Part shown: positions 33,000 through 45,086 of the stretch, piece by piece
Numbering within the stretch: position 1 is the first letter of the stretch
Layout of the letters: each line of letters opens with the position of its first letter
DNA from: Adenophora triphylla var. japonica
Lineage: Eukaryota > Streptophyta > Magnoliopsida > Asterales > Campanulaceae
Length of the DNA stretch: 64,000 bases
Assembly (NCBI GenBank): GCA_022495995.1
Contig: JAFEMH010002601.1
Coordinates: 124,001 to 188,000, forward strand
Reading direction: 5' to 3'
Notes under the pieces: model-generated
The model's input: only the letters and a program-made list of their open reading frames with translations
Database searches by the model: none
What the model was told of the DNA's origin: nothing
Made by a program: the position numbers and the translations under genes

Positions 33000-35336
33000 A
33001 TGTCTACCCAACCTTTTACTTCCGACGTCACCAAAACCCTTCCTAGCAGTTTGAATCCTCAAACCAGTAACCGGTCGACAACCGGAGGCCAAGAAACATT
33101 GCCTCCTCCTCCTCCTGTGAATTCTGGCAAGAAGCAGATTTCGCCATCTCCTGATCTCGAGATCAAGAGTATGTTGATGCAGATTAAGAATCAACTGGAC
33201 CGTCAACAGAATAGCACCTCCTTGATAGCCGAAAGCTTGATCAAGGTGCAAAAAGAGCAGGAGTTACTCTCCCAAAAAATGGATAATGTCTCTCCTTATC
33301 GTCCTAGAGTCCTTGATTTCAACATTGGGGACAGCTCTCAAACATTCAACGAATTCCTTCCAATGGCTTCATCTGTCAGGATGTCGACATCTTCTCCTCC
33401 CATTATGAACTCTGTGGCGATGTCGACACCCTTAGCCAGAAGTGCCTACAGGATGACTTTTCCAGAAGGACCTATCTTCACTAATAGCACCGTTCTGACA
33501 TCCTCTACAGATAATGTTAATCCTTTCATTAATTTCAATACTAGTTCTGCTTTAGATAATACTGCTCGTACTACTAACCCTTTTGCAGGAACCTACATTG
33601 CGAATCAGCTTCAGGAATTGAGAGATATGATCATGAATGTGCCTGGTGTCACCCCGCCTATCCAACAAGTCTCCCCGACATGTTACAATCAATCTCACTT
33701 TACTCCAGCAATTGCACATATCGACATCCCGAAAGGATTCAGCGTTCCTGCTATGATGTCATATGACGGAAGTTCAGATCCTGAGGAGCATGTCGCTCAC
33801 TACCAAGAAAAGATGGAGATCGTTCGCATCCCGCTCCAATTTTGTGAAGCTTGTTTGTGTCGAGGATTCAGTTCAACATTAGTAGGCCCGGCATTGAAAT
33901 GGCTGATACGTCAACCTCCTGGTTCTATTGGCTCATTTGCTCAACTTGTCAACCTCTTCAACAATCAATTTTCTTGCAGCCGGCAATTTGAAAAGCTCAC
34001 CAGCGACCTTTATCGTATCACTCAACAACCCACTGAAGCATTAAAATACTTTGTTAACAGGTTTAATAAAGAAGTCTTGGAGATCCCCAACCTAGACATG
34101 GAAACAGCTGCAGAAGCCTTCAAAATGGGTCTGAAGAAGGATTCCCCTTACTATGAGGATCTGGTGATGAACCTGTGCAAGAAAATGGAAGATATCCGAA
34201 ATTGGGCCCTAAGATTTATCAGGCTGGAAGAAAACAAGATGCAGCAATCCAAGAATCCTGACAAAGCTTCAACATATGACCATCCTGACAGGAAGATAAA
34301 TTCATCTCACCAAAAGCAGAGTAGATCTAGACCATACCACATAAATGACCATAACAAAGTCAATTATGTGGAAGATGATGGGGATGATGATAATATTGAA
34401 TCTCCTAAAATTTCTGATTATTGTTTTTCTGTTGATGTCTCAGGTATTTTGTGTGCAATGAGCAATCTTGGAGATAAAGCAAGGTGGCCTCGAAAGACCG
34501 ACAAGTCATCCGGATGGAAGGACAAATCCAAATGGTGCGTCTATCATGAAGATTTTGGACATCTTACCGAAGATTGCATCGCCTTGAGGAGAGAGATTAG
34601 TTACCTGTTGTCTAAGGGACATCTTAAAGAGCTCCTTGGGAACCGCAAGACCAAGATGGAGAACAAAGAACCCGTTACAACCAGACCACCATCTCCTCCA
34701 CCGGTAACAAAGGTAATTAATGTTATTAGTGGTGGTTCTGATATTTGTGGTACTTCTTATTCTATAGCTAAAAGATTCGCTAAGCAAGCTAAGGATGAGA
34801 AAGCCGAGAGATCCTCCAAGATGTCACAGCTCACATCTCAAGATGTCATCTCCTTCGAAGAAAGCGACCGGGACAATGTTATGGATCCACATCATGACGC
34901 CTTGGTCGTTGCACTTCAGATAGCCAACTGCAAGGTTAGACGTATCCTAATAGATGGGGGCAACTCTATGAATCTCATCATGCTGGATGCTCAGAAGGAA
35001 ATGAAGATCCCTGAAGACAGCATTGTAAAAAGGACCTCGGTGCTCATAGGTTTCAGTGGAGAAACCAAAAATACAGAGGGTGAAATTACGCTTCCAGTCT
35101 ATGTCGAGGGTATCAATTCCATGGAGAAATTATGTGTAATTGATAGTGCAACTTATTATAACGTAATCCTGGGAAGACCGTAGATCCATGGGATGAAGGC
35201 TGTACCATCCACCTATCACCAATGTGTCAAGATGCCGACACCTTGGGGTGTTGTCAAGGTTTACAGTGATCAACAGTCAGCTAAAGAATGTTATATGACT
35301 TCCATGAAGGCCTCAACAACCCCTAAGATGGCATAG
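33000..35336 (+). pseudogene. gag: Element D gag and protease
   Basis: I chose the ATG at 33000 (context ACCATGTCT), 40 bp after the primer site; an in-frame TTG lies further upstream. The capsid domain has DIPKGFSVPAMMSYDG, WLIRQPPGSIGSF and VNRFNKEVLEIPNLD (33720-34110). The zinc knuckle WCVYHEDFGHLTEDC is at about 34533-34577 and protease LIDGGNSMNLI at about 34950-34982. Stops at 35181 (TAG, just after NVILGRP) and 35334 (TAG) are the first breaks in an otherwise open frame. Confidence 0.92.
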
Positions 35337-36386
35337 CAATTACAGAGAAAGGCCCGTGAGGTTCTGGAGGCAAAGGAGAATGATCTAAAAGAGATACTCT
35401 TAGATCCTTCAAACCCAGATCTCAAGGTGCTGGTTGGCCAAGATGTTCCAACGGAAATAGAAGAAGATCTTATTAATCTTTTGAAAAGTAGGATTAGAAG
35501 CTTCGCATGGAAACATGAAGATATGACAGGCATCAGTAAAGATGTGATCACCCACAAACTCAACATCGATCCATCCTTTAGACCAATCCACCAAAAGAGA
35601 AGGAAGTTCGCATAAGAAAGGAACATTATCATCCAAGAAGAAGTGGACAGACTGCTCAAAGCTAAGATGATCAGAGAAGTCGAATACCCAAGATGGCTAG
35701 CAAATGTGGTGGTAGCAGAAAAGAAGAACGAAAAATGGAGAGTTTGTGTTGACTTCACATACTTGAACAAAGCTTGTCCAAAAGATCCTTTCCCCTTGCC
35801 ACACATTGATACTCTGGTAGATGCTACTTGTGGACATGAAGTGTTGACTTTCCTAGATGCGTCTTTAGGATTCCAGCAAATCCAGATGAAGCCATCCGAC
35901 CAAGAGGATACCGCCTTCATCACCCCAACAGGTATTTATTGTTATATTGCAATGCCTTTTGGTCTAAGAAATGCAGGTGCTACATATCAGAGGCTAGTCA
36001 ACATGATGTTCAAGGAGAAGATTGGGGACACTATGGAAGTATACATCGACGATATGGTGATAAAGTCAAAGAAAGCTGAAGATCATGTTCGAGATCTTGG
36101 CCAAGCATTCGACATCCTAGACAAGTTCAACATGAAGCTGAACTCAGCAAAGTGCAATTTTGGCATGAAGTCTGGGAAATTCTTGGGCTACATGGTGACA
36201 CAAAGAGGGATAGAAGCAAGCCCAGAGCAGATCAGAGCAATCATCAACTTAACGTCACCCAAATCCATAAAAGATGTTCAAAGATTGACAAGGAAGGTGG
36301 CAGCATTGAATCTATTCATCTCAAAATCCTCAGACAGATGCAAGCCATTCTATGACATCTTAAAGAAGAATTCTAGGTTCGAGTAG
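35337..36386 (+). pseudogene. Element D reverse transcriptase
   Basis: In the same frame as gag: FAWKHEDMTGI, WRVCVDFTYLNKACPKDPFP, TFLDASLGFQQI, MPFGLRNAGATYQR, then catalytic YIDDM at 36042-36056 and LGYMVTQRGIEA. A TAA at 35613 and a TAG at 36384 are the only breaks. All expected RT blocks are present, so this is the best-preserved RT in the window. Confidence 0.93.
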
Positions 36387-37400
36387 ACTGAAAAGCATGA
36401 ACAAGCCTTTCAAGATTTGAAACTGTACCTGTCAACACCTCCCCTTCTTTCAAAGCCTCAAGAAGGTGAGCCATTGTGTGTCTACTTAGCTGTATCCGAA
36501 ACCGCAGTTAGTGCCGTCCTGGTCCGTGATCAAGATGGCATCCAGCAGCCAATATACTATGTAAGTAAAACATTGCTCGATGCGGAAACCAGGTACTCAC
36601 ACCTTGAAATGTTAATATTAGCTTTAATTTTTGCTTCAATTAAGTTAAGACACTATTTTGAAACTCATGTTATTATCATTCGTACTAACTATCCAATAAA
36701 AAGTGTTATGAGAAAACCAGAAATGTCAGGAAGGATGGCCAAGTGGTCCGTTCAGTTAAGTACTTATGACATCAAATATGAGCTCAGAACAGCAATAAAA
36801 TCACAAGCACTTACAGATTTTGTGGCAGACTTTAGTCCAAGTATGCAACCAGAAGTAGAACTTGAGGTCCAACAACTCCAATATGGGGACATCTTGAGGA
36901 TGTGGACTCTACTCACAGATGGTGCTTCTAATATGAGGGGCACAGTGCTAGGTGTTGTCCTAAAGTCACCACAAGGGGACATCATACCCCAGGCCATCAG
37001 TTCTGATTTTAAAGCCACCAATAATGAAGCAGAGTATGAAGCCTTAATCGTGGGCCTAACCATTGCTCTAGACATGAACATTAAAGCAATACAGGTATAT
37101 AGTGATTCATTATTACTTGTAAATCATTTTAACGGTTCTTATACAGCAAAAAATGCCAAGATGACAGCTTATTTGGGCATTGTAAAAATTTTGGCAAGCA
37201 AATTTCAAATATTCTCTTTCGAACAAATACCCCAAGAAGATAACTCTCAAGCAGATGCATTGGCTAATCTTGGATCAGCTTTCAAAAGTTTGTCTCAGAC
37301 CAATACCCCAATCATACATGTTAACATCCCTGCTGTGGAAAGATTAGAACTATTTTGTATAGATGACGACATCCCTAATAGTCAGATGCAGGTATCTTGA
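36387..37400 (+). pseudogene. Element D RNase H and archaeal-type RNase H
   Basis: The RNase H core has LCVYLAVSETAVSAVLV and ILALIFASIKLRHYFETH; the tether has MAKWSVQLSTYDIKY. The aRH shows LLTDGASNMRG, NNEAEYEALIVGL, VYSDSLLLVNHF and NSQADALANLG, the full D-E-D-D set. A TGA at 37398 ends this open stretch; the frame continues into integrase. Confidence 0.92.
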
Positions 37401-38633
37401 ACGACGCCAATAATCAAATATCTTCAAGATGGTACTATCCCTGATGAGGAAAAGAAAGCTAAAGCATTCAGGGTATGAGTTTCAAGATTTATATTAATAG
37501 ATAATGTGCTATTTAGAAAATCATTTGCAGGCCCATATTTGAGATGTCTCAAAGCTGACCAAGCTAAAGAAGTCCTAAGAGAATTACATGAAGGATCATG
37601 TGGTAACCATTCTGGGGGCAAAAACTTATATACAAAAGCCCTGAGAATGGGTTATTACTGGCCAACAATGCGACAAGATGCTACCATCTTTGCCAAGAAA
37701 TGTGATTCCTGCCAGAGGCATAGCGACATCTTGCACCAACCCGCAGAATTGCTTCATCCAATCCTCTCTCCTTGGCCATTCATGAGATGGGGGATGGATA
37801 TAATGGGAAAATTGCCTAAAGCTCCTGGGGGAAAAGTTTTCTTGCTTGCTATGACTGATTATTTCTCTAAATGGGTTGAGGCTGAATCCTATGTGCAAGT
37901 TCGTGATAAGGAAGTCATATCCTTCATCAAGAGAAATATATTTAGTAGGTTTGGCATCCCATCTGAAATAATATGTGACAACGGCTCTCAATTCATCAGC
38001 AAGAAGACCCAAGATTTTCTTGCTAGGTGGGGAGTTAAGATGGTGACATCTTCACCTGTGCATCCTTAAGCTAATGGCCAGGAAGAATCAAGCAACAAAA
38101 TAATCATCAATAACCTAAAGAAGAGGCTAGATCAAAAGAAAGGAAGACGGGCAGAAGAGCTTCCCTTTGTCCTTTGGACAGATAGAACCACACCAAAGAA
38201 CGCAACAGGTCAAACCCCCTATTCTTTAGTGTTTGGAGCAGAAGCGGTCATCCCGGCAGAAGTTGTCATCCCCACTGCCAGATTCAAGATGTTGACACCT
38301 GAAAAAAATGACGCCAACCTAAGTCACGATCTAGACACCATTGACGAACTGAGGGACCTTGCTAAGATCAGGATAGCAGCGTATCAACAGAAGATTGCAA
38401 GATCCTAGAACAAGAATGTTAGATTACGAAAATTCCAAGTTGGTGATCTAGTCCTACGAAAGGTGTTTCAGAATACAAGAGAGCCCAATGCTGGAAAGAT
38501 GGCTCCCAAATGGGAAGGGCCATACCTAGTGGATGCTGAAGCAGGCAAAGGTTCCTATTGGCTATCGACTCTAGAAGGAGCAAGGATTCCCAGAAGCTGG
38601 ATCGCGATCCATCTCAAAACCTACTTTATGTAA
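37401..38633 (+). pseudogene. Element D integrase
   Basis: The HHCC zinc domain (ELHEGSCGNHSGG, then KKCDSCQRH) lies at 37580-37720. The core has D in WGMDIMGK, D in ICDNGSQF and E in GQEESSNK. The C-terminal GDLVLRK and WEGPYLV end at Y-F-M with TAA at 38631. Stops at 37476 (TGA), 38067 (TAA, in H-P-x-A-N-G) and 38406 (TAG) break it. No frameshift is seen anywhere from 33000 to 38633. Confidence 0.92.
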
Positions 38634-39865
38634 GTTTACATGATTATTTTACAATGCAAATAAAACCAAGGTACGATCCTTACCATCCTAAGTTCAATAA
38701 AAGTACTTGTTTCCATTTTTATTCAATTTTTGGAATAATTAATGACTTAAGCATTGGAGAAGCGTTAGCTAAGCTAACGCCCACCCCTAACATGTTTCTG
38801 TTTTGCAAGGATACGAGAAACATTAGGATGTAACTCACTGATTAACTAAGATGTAAGCATCCTCCCGGAAACTTAACATCTTAAATCAGGTACGTACTAT
38901 CTCTTACTCTTTATTTAGAAAGTATTTTTATAGTTATTTTGTCTTCTTTTATCAAATAAAATGTGACATCAGAAAAGATGTCGAAACCTTTCATTAACTT
39001 GTTATTTTGCAAGAACTGGAAGTCTCCAAATTCAGTCCAAGTCCTCATGAAAACAAATCACTGATTAACTAAGATGTAAGCATCCCCCCGGAAACTTAAC
39101 ATCTTAAATCAGGTACGTACTATCTCTTACACTTTATTTAGAAAGTATTTTTATAGTTATTTTGTCTTCTTTTATCAAATAAAATGTGACATCAGAAAAG
39201 ATGTCGAAACCTTTCATTAACTTGTTATTTTGCAAGAACTGGAAGTCTCCAAATTTAGTCCAAGTCCTCATGAAAACAACCGTTTTGAGACTGGCCATCT
39301 CACCTCCATTTAAGGTGCTTAATCCCTTCAAAGGTTTAAAGAAATTTCTTTCTTTTACCGCATTAAGGTTTAAACACCTCGCCTGGAGCGCACGATGTCA
39401 ACCTTGATTGAGGTGTGTGGTGGGCCCATATGTTTAATATATAAGAATTACCCATCACCACTCAATCAATGTGTTAGACCCTAAGATCTTTACAATTGGT
39501 TATGACACTTACGTGTCATCTAAGTACAATGGTTATTGACATTTACATGTCAATCTATGTAATTGTAAAGGATTTCTACATCCACTCGCAAGTTGTTACC
39601 ATCTACGAAGAGGTTAACATATCAACCTCTTAAAAACATTTTTCATAAAGATACTTGGGGAAAGTTTTTTCCAAAACCCAAGTAAAGATTTTCCCACAGA
39701 AAACATGAAAAGTGTTGGACCAACCCAACACTTGAAAAACATATTGTCTTGACCCTTATGGGTCCATTACAAACCAAAAAATATTGTCTTTGGGACACAG
39801 CCCATTTAAAACCAAAGTTTTTCACACCAAATTTTTCAAAACCAAAATTTTTTTACCATGTTCCT
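38634..39865. other. Convergent 3' region of element D with 223-bp tandem duplication
   Basis: A 223-bp unit starting TCACTGATTAACTAAGATG occurs at 38835-39057 and again at about 39058-39280, with only a few differences. Downstream are hairpins shared with C and E: AACACCTCGCCTGGAGCGCA (about 39373), GTGTTGGACCAACCCAACAC (about 39713) and CCTTATGG (about 39753). No gene is seen. Confidence 0.75.
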
Positions 39866-41500
39866 TCACGGGGTGGCTACTGCCGCAGATGTTGTTACTC
39901 CTTCCTCCAAGTTATCATCACCTTTTGCTGCAGAAGATCCATCTCCTACCTCCTCTCCCTTAGCTTCCAAAGTCTTCAAGAGGGAACGTTGTTGCTCAAC
40001 ATTCCACTCTGTATGCTTCCCGGCATAGAACTCCTCCATCATTTGAAACTTGATTGCAACCATACTCTGGGCAGCGGAAGCCATCATATTCTTCTTTACA
40101 TCCTCAATCTCATGCAGCTGCGTGTCTTGAAGGGAAGACATCCCTGTCATCAAACTTTCCACCTCCTTCTTTAAATCTTCAATTTGCTTCACCTCATATT
40201 CCCTCTGTTTCTTGGCTTGAATAGCTTCCAACACTAGCTTCCTATTTCTTTCCTCCAAACTGTTCATTTTCGCCTTAGCAGTATCAACAGCCTACAAAAG
40301 CCAAAAAATTCAATCGAAACCTTAAGATACATTATTCATTTTATGAATATATTGGAAACTCTGTTTTTCAAGAAAACCTACCACTGCAGCCCTCGCCAAA
40401 GCTTCTTCCACATCTCCTAGGCCCGTTTCATCCAAAATAATTACCTCCTTGGAACTGCTCTTCCTCTTCTTCACCCTGGCTCCAACAGAAGGTGCCTCCA
40501 TCTCCCTTTTAGGCACCAACAGTTGATTGCTTGCCTGGGTTTGCCCCACGAAGTCCTGAAGGTCTTTAAGAGAAAAGGCAGCAGTTGATTTTGAAACTGT
40601 CAAAAGAAGCACACTATCAGAAGAATGCAGAATCAAGAGACACCAAGAAGAATGACACAAAGATCAAATAACCTTACCAATAGACATTTCGGTGGAGGGT
40701 GGTATCTCTTTATTTTCATAGACGGTTATGTCTTCGTAGGGTTGGAAGTATCTTTCCCCTTCTGAGAACTCCAATAGCCTATTCACCTTCCCAATCGTTT
40801 CAGCAGATGGAGGGAAAAGCTTCACCCAATCAATAGCTGCAAAAACCAACAGAAAAATTACAACAAGTAAGTGCGGGAAAGAAAGAAAATTGAAATTTAG
40901 AAGAGGGATACCTTCCCTATTCTATTCAGTCGCCAAGAAGTCTCCTTCCTCCAAAGAGTCCTTCTCAACAAAAAAGTACTTCGATTTCCAACCCCTATCA
41001 CTTACAGTGACTTTCAAAAATAAGGGCTTCATTCCAGACCTAGACTTAAGAAGGTACCTCGTGGAACCAAACGTTTGGAGTTCATACACAAAGGCTAACT
41101 CCTTCAAACCTATATCTAAACCAAACTCACGGTTCACCCTCAAGACACAAGAAAAGATCCTCCAAACCATGGGCATCACTTGTACAAAAGCAAGGTTAGT
41201 CTTTCTAAAAAACTCGTTTATCATTGCAGGGAAAGGATAGGAAAAACCTAGAGTAAAGGGATACTCGTAAAAGCAAACCCATTTCGGGGAAATGAAATCA
41301 GACCTAAGAAGAACATCAAACGGCCTAAAGATGGTGGAATCTGGAAAGCAGTGTCGATCTTTGATAGATTCGATCAGATCGTTGTTGAAAACATAGATTT
41401 CTTCGTCTGGTTTTGTCAACAAACCTTCACACGAAAAACCCCCGTCCTCGTGTAAACTCGGAGGATTTTTCGCGGCTTTTCCCTTTTTTGATTTCACCAT
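39866..41500 (-). pseudogene. Element D antisense gene, four exons, PF04195-like
   Basis: Inferred exons on the minus strand are 41500-40912, 40836-40678, 40596-40382 and 40292-39866. The introns of 75, 81 and 89 bp have GT...AG ends and phases 1, 1 and 0. The joined reading is about 460 codons with one break, a TAG at 40922 near the end of exon 1. Exon 1 carries FYEYPFTLGFSYPFP, REFGLDIGLKELAF and RGWKSKYFFVEKD. Exon 3 has a basic RVKKRK stretch, and exon 4 is a coiled coil with EVESLMTGM. The ATG lies about 290 bp inside the 3' LTR. This is the best-preserved copy of the three. Confidence 0.85.
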
Positions 41501-41777
41501 TTTTGTAAAAAGAAACAGGAAGAGAAAGAGAGGGAAGGATTTTTACCTTCAAGGAAGAAATCACCGCCGTGAAGAAGAACGGATGAAAATGATTGGAAAA
41601 GGTAAAGGAGAAAGTGAAAGGAGATTTCGGTTTTGAGCCCTAGATCTTGGGAAGTGGTTATGTTAATTAATTAGGAGATTAACTCCTCAACCGCCACGTA
41701 ACCTCTCATTAAATTAACCGCAGAGCTTCTAGAATAAAGTGGAAAAAACCGACCCTTTAAATTCATTTAAAACGCAG

Positions 41778-41792
41778 TTTTTTGGGGACAAT
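41778..41792 (+). other. Polypurine tract of element D
   Basis: TTTTTTGGGGACAAT directly abuts the 3' LTR. C and E have TTTTTAGGGACAAAT and TTTTTGGGGACAAAT in their own orientation. Confidence 0.7.
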
Positions 41793-42385
41793 TGTTGTGG
41801 GTAAAATTCAGGATTGCTACGTCTTGAGTTTTTATCAGCATGTCGACATCTTCACACTCGAGGGCAAGGTAAAAATTATTTATTTAAATCAATTATTTAT
41901 TTCTGTTATATTTAATCACAGGGATAAAAAAGCACGTGGGAAAAGACATGTCCAACAGACTCCTTTCAACGGCTTGGAAGACTAAGTCAAGATGAAGATG
42001 ACTTACCGAGATTGTAGGGGAGTTGGTTAAGATTGGATTTTTTCGGTTTTCTTTTCTATTATTTAAGCTCATGGCTGGAAAAAACACAACAATAACACAC
42101 GACACAACACACAAACACAGTCATTACACTCACATAGCTCAAGAACACTTTGTAACTCCACCATAGCTTTCTACCTTGTAATTCATTATTAATTCAATTG
42201 TTTGGGAAGGTAGGTGCTCATAATCACCTCCCGAGGTTTTGTGCCGGCGAGATAGTTATCTCAAGGGTTTTCCTCATTACATGATCGAGTCATCTTGATT
42301 ACATTATTGCACCAATTATATTCCATTGCACCCTCCTTAGCTTCATTTCAATTCCTATCATTGTTGACTGTTTTTAGCCAAAACA
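41793..42385 (+). repeat. Element D 3' LTR (593 bp)
   Basis: Collinear with 32345-32937. It ends AGCCAAAACA, followed by the target duplication gtagg. Confidence 0.95.
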
Positions 42386-42390
42386 GTAGG

Positions 42391-43414
42391 TTGCTGGGTC
42401 ACATTGTAGGGGTCACTTGTCAGCTTCTCAAATTGTTGACTGCATGAGAACTGATTATAGAACATGTTGACAAGCTGGGCGAAGGAGCCAATTGAGCCTA
42501 GGGGTTACCTAATCAACCATTTGAGAGCTGGCCCAACCATGTTCGACCCAAATCCTCTGCACAGACAAGCCTCTCTGAACTGTAGTGTGATATGCACTAT
42601 GTCCATCATCTCTTGATAATGGGCGACATGCTCCTCTGGATCTGTGCTGCCGCCATATAACTTCATGAATGGAACACTGAAACGCTTTGGGATGTCAACA
42701 TTTGCAATTGCTGGGACAAACTGAGACTGATGTAGAAATTCTGAGACACTGGCTAGATTGGAGGGGTTATGCCTGGTACGTTCATTATCAGCTCCCTGAG
42801 ATCCTGCATCTGCTTGGCTAATGGATTTCCTGCAAAAGGGTCAGCCACAGGAATATGATTGAAAGTATTATTATTAAAATGATTATTAAGCAAACCAGTG
42901 TTGTCCGCAGCGGTAGTGACAGTGGTGTTGTCAATGAATGGGATGAATGGGGTGAATCCTATCGAGGGCGGCATCAACAAGGTATCACCAGACAAGGATG
43001 GCGACATTATCGAAGGTGTCATCAGAGGAGCCTGAGATGGAGAAACCATCGGAATGAACTCGTTCTGAAATGGGGATCCTCCACTAGACTCAAAATTGAT
43101 GCTCCTGGGAGCAATGGTGAGATGTTGCTAAGATGGGATGTGATGAGCTGTTGATCCTTCTTCATCTTAATCATGGAATTAGCCAGCAGCTTTGAGTTGC
43201 TATCTTGTTGATCCAGCCTCTGATTCAGCTTGGTCAGGATGCTCCGGATGTCGACGTCCACGTTCGAAGATCCTGCTTTCTGTGACACTTATGAATGTTG
43301 CATCATTCGCGGTCCTGACTGAGGAGGCGGTGGCAATAAGACTGCCTTCTCTCCGGATGATGGAGTGACGGCGACACCCTTGCCGGCGGCGGAAACATTG
43401 GGGTTGGTTGACAT
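42391..43414 (-). pseudogene. gag: Element C gag N-terminal half
   Basis: I chose the ATG at 43414, about 45 bp after the primer site; M-S-T-N-P-N is alignable with M-S-T-Q-P-F of D. Three consecutive frames (to 43289, 43288-43022, 43049-42753) show KLNQRLDQQDSNSKLLANSM and QMQDLRELIMNVPGITPPI, matching D's NQLQELRDMIMNVPGVTPPI. Several frameshifts and stops break it. The frame is cut by D at 42386 and resumes at 32339. Confidence 0.82.
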
Positions 43415-43459
43415 GATGAATCCTTTTAGGAAATGATCCAAATAATCAATAGACCAAGT

Positions 43460-43478
43460 GGCCCCTCGGTGGGTGCCA
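43460..43478 (-). other. Primer-binding site of element C
   Basis: On the minus strand TGGCACCCACCGAGGGGCC starts three bases inside the 5' LTR boundary. Confidence 0.75.
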
Positions 43479-43481
43479 AAT

Positions 43482-44065
43482 TGTTTTGGCAGAAAAGACA
43501 ATAATGTTGAATCTTAACTTAGAGAGTGTATGGATTTAAAAAATAAGGAAAGGACTTTGGAATTCGATCAAATGGTACAAGTGCATGAAAATATAGAAGG
43601 ACGCAAAGATTTTGTTAATGAGGAAAACCTTAGAGATGATAACCTCTTCAAAAAAAACCCCGAGAGTTAGGTCTCCAACTTAAATGTTTCACTATGAAAA
43701 TCGTAGTTACAAGTTGGATGACAATGGAGCTGTTTACAAGCAATGTGTATGTAGAGTGACCGTGTGTGTATTAATCTCCATGTCCCCTTAAATAACAGAA
43801 AGATAATAAAGATAATAACCATTCCCTCAAATCACGACATGCTCCCTTATCTTTTGAATGTCCATAAGATTTAGTCCTCCTTAACGTTGAAGAGACTCTG
43901 ACGTGCTTGACCATATCCCATTTTTAACTCCTTTGATTTTGCTGTAGAATATTAATGACTAATATTAAATAAGATAAATAAATATTATGCAATACTTACG
44001 GTGGGATATCATCTTGATATGCAGGAACAACTAATGATGTCACAATGCTGAAAATACCCATAACA
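43482..44065 (-). repeat. Element C 5' LTR (584 bp)
   Basis: Plus-strand ends TGTTTTGGCAG and CATAACA. It is followed by ataat, the right copy of the target duplication. Confidence 0.94.
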
Positions 44066-44070
44066 ATAAT

Positions 44071-44162
44071 CACTGTCTCCTTAAGCATATTCGTCCCCTC
44101 ATCGAGTGTGTTTTAGTTTGGTGGAACGCCTGTCTCCCAGGATAGAACCTGCGGATCGTGGG
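44071..44162. other. Short flank between C and E
   Basis: About 92 bp outside both elements, including GCATATTCGTCCCCTCATCG and CCTGCGGATCGTGG. It would have been contiguous with 24030-24273 before C inserted. No gene or known repeat is recognised. Confidence 0.6.
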
Positions 44163-44768
44163 TGTTTTGGTAGAAAAAACAATAAAGTAGAATCTTAACT
44201 ATGTTTAGTGTGTGGATTGAACAATAAGGAGGGAACTATGGAATTCGATTATATGAAACAAAAGAATGAAAAAGAGATAATGACAACACGATTTGTTAAC
44301 GAGAAAAACCTTGGAGGTGATAACCTCTTTGGAAAAAACCCCGGGAGTTAGGTCTCCAACCTTAAAGGTTTCACTATATAATGATCACAAATACAACTTT
44401 GGAAGATAATGGAGAGGATTATAAGAGCTTTTTGTGTAGAGTGTGTGCGTATGAGCATGAATGTGTTTTTCCGTCTACATTTCCCCTTAAATACAAGTAG
44501 ATATGAAAGAGTCAATATGGTTCCTATAATCTCGGCATTTTGGTTTATCACTTCAACCTCCGTGAGACCAAGTCGCCCTAGCCGTTTGAAGTTCTGTTGA
44601 ACGTGCTTGGAGATTGTTCCGCATTCCTCTCTTAATTACTGAAAAATAAGAATAAGAATATTAGGAAATATTGAACAAGTAAATATTAAAACAATACTTA
44701 CAGTGTAATGACATCTCGATATGCAGGATCAATTGAAGATGTCGCCATGTTGAAAAATGCCCACAACA
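44163..44768 (-). repeat. Element E 3' LTR (606 bp)
   Basis: Plus-strand ends TGTTTTGGTAG and CACAACA. It is related to the C LTRs but clearly diverged. The minus-strand polypurine tract TTTTTGGGGACAAAT adjoins it at 44769-44783. Confidence 0.9.
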
Positions 44769-45086
44769 ATTTGTCCCCAAAAACATTTGACTATGTTGGC
44801 AACTGAAGAGGCAAAATGTTTTTTCTTTTGAATTAATGGTCCAACTGTCCGCTCTGCTTGATGGGACGTTTTGGAAGACGTGGCGTTGAAATGGACGGTT
44901 GGGGAGAAGAGTTATTTTTGAAAAGGAATTCTTTTTCTTTTTATTAACCGCTTGAGAGGATAAATTAATCTTCTCAAAGCTTCTTTTCACCTCCGTTGGC
45001 CCACGGCGCCGTTCGTCTCCAAGGTAAAATTCCTCCGTCTCTCACCTTCTTCCTTTGTTTATTTTTCTCTTTTTGCTTTGTCAACC

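Larger units (their letters stand above)
32345..42385 (+). mobile_element. Element D: complete Tat retrotransposon nested in C gag
   Basis: LTRs of 593 bp each (32345-32937, 41793-42385) are flanked by the target duplication gtagg (32340-32344, 42386-42390). Gag-pol runs from 33000 to 38633 in one frame, and an antisense gene lies at 41500-39866. The orientation is opposite to the host element C. By eye the LTRs differ at about 14 positions, so it is younger than C. D and C are relatives throughout. Confidence 0.96.
24274..44065 (-). mobile_element. Element C: complete Tat retrotransposon, minus strand, interrupted by D
   Basis: The LTRs are 43482-44065 (5') and 24274-24858 (3'), about 585 bp each, with target duplication ataat at 24269-24273 and 44066-44070. 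The primer site is at 43460-43478. Gag starts at 43414, is interrupted by D (32345-42385), and resumes at 32339; protease, RT, RNase H, aRH and integrase run down to 27747. The antisense gene lies at 25181-26899 on the plus strand. Without D it is about 9.7 kb. Its LTRs differ more than D's do, consistent with C being older than the element nested in it. Confidence 0.95.

Noticed and set aside
35291..35923. 210-residue minus-strand frame opposite D RT
   Set aside because: Shadow of the RT gene; a similar shadow lies opposite C RT at 30593-31002.
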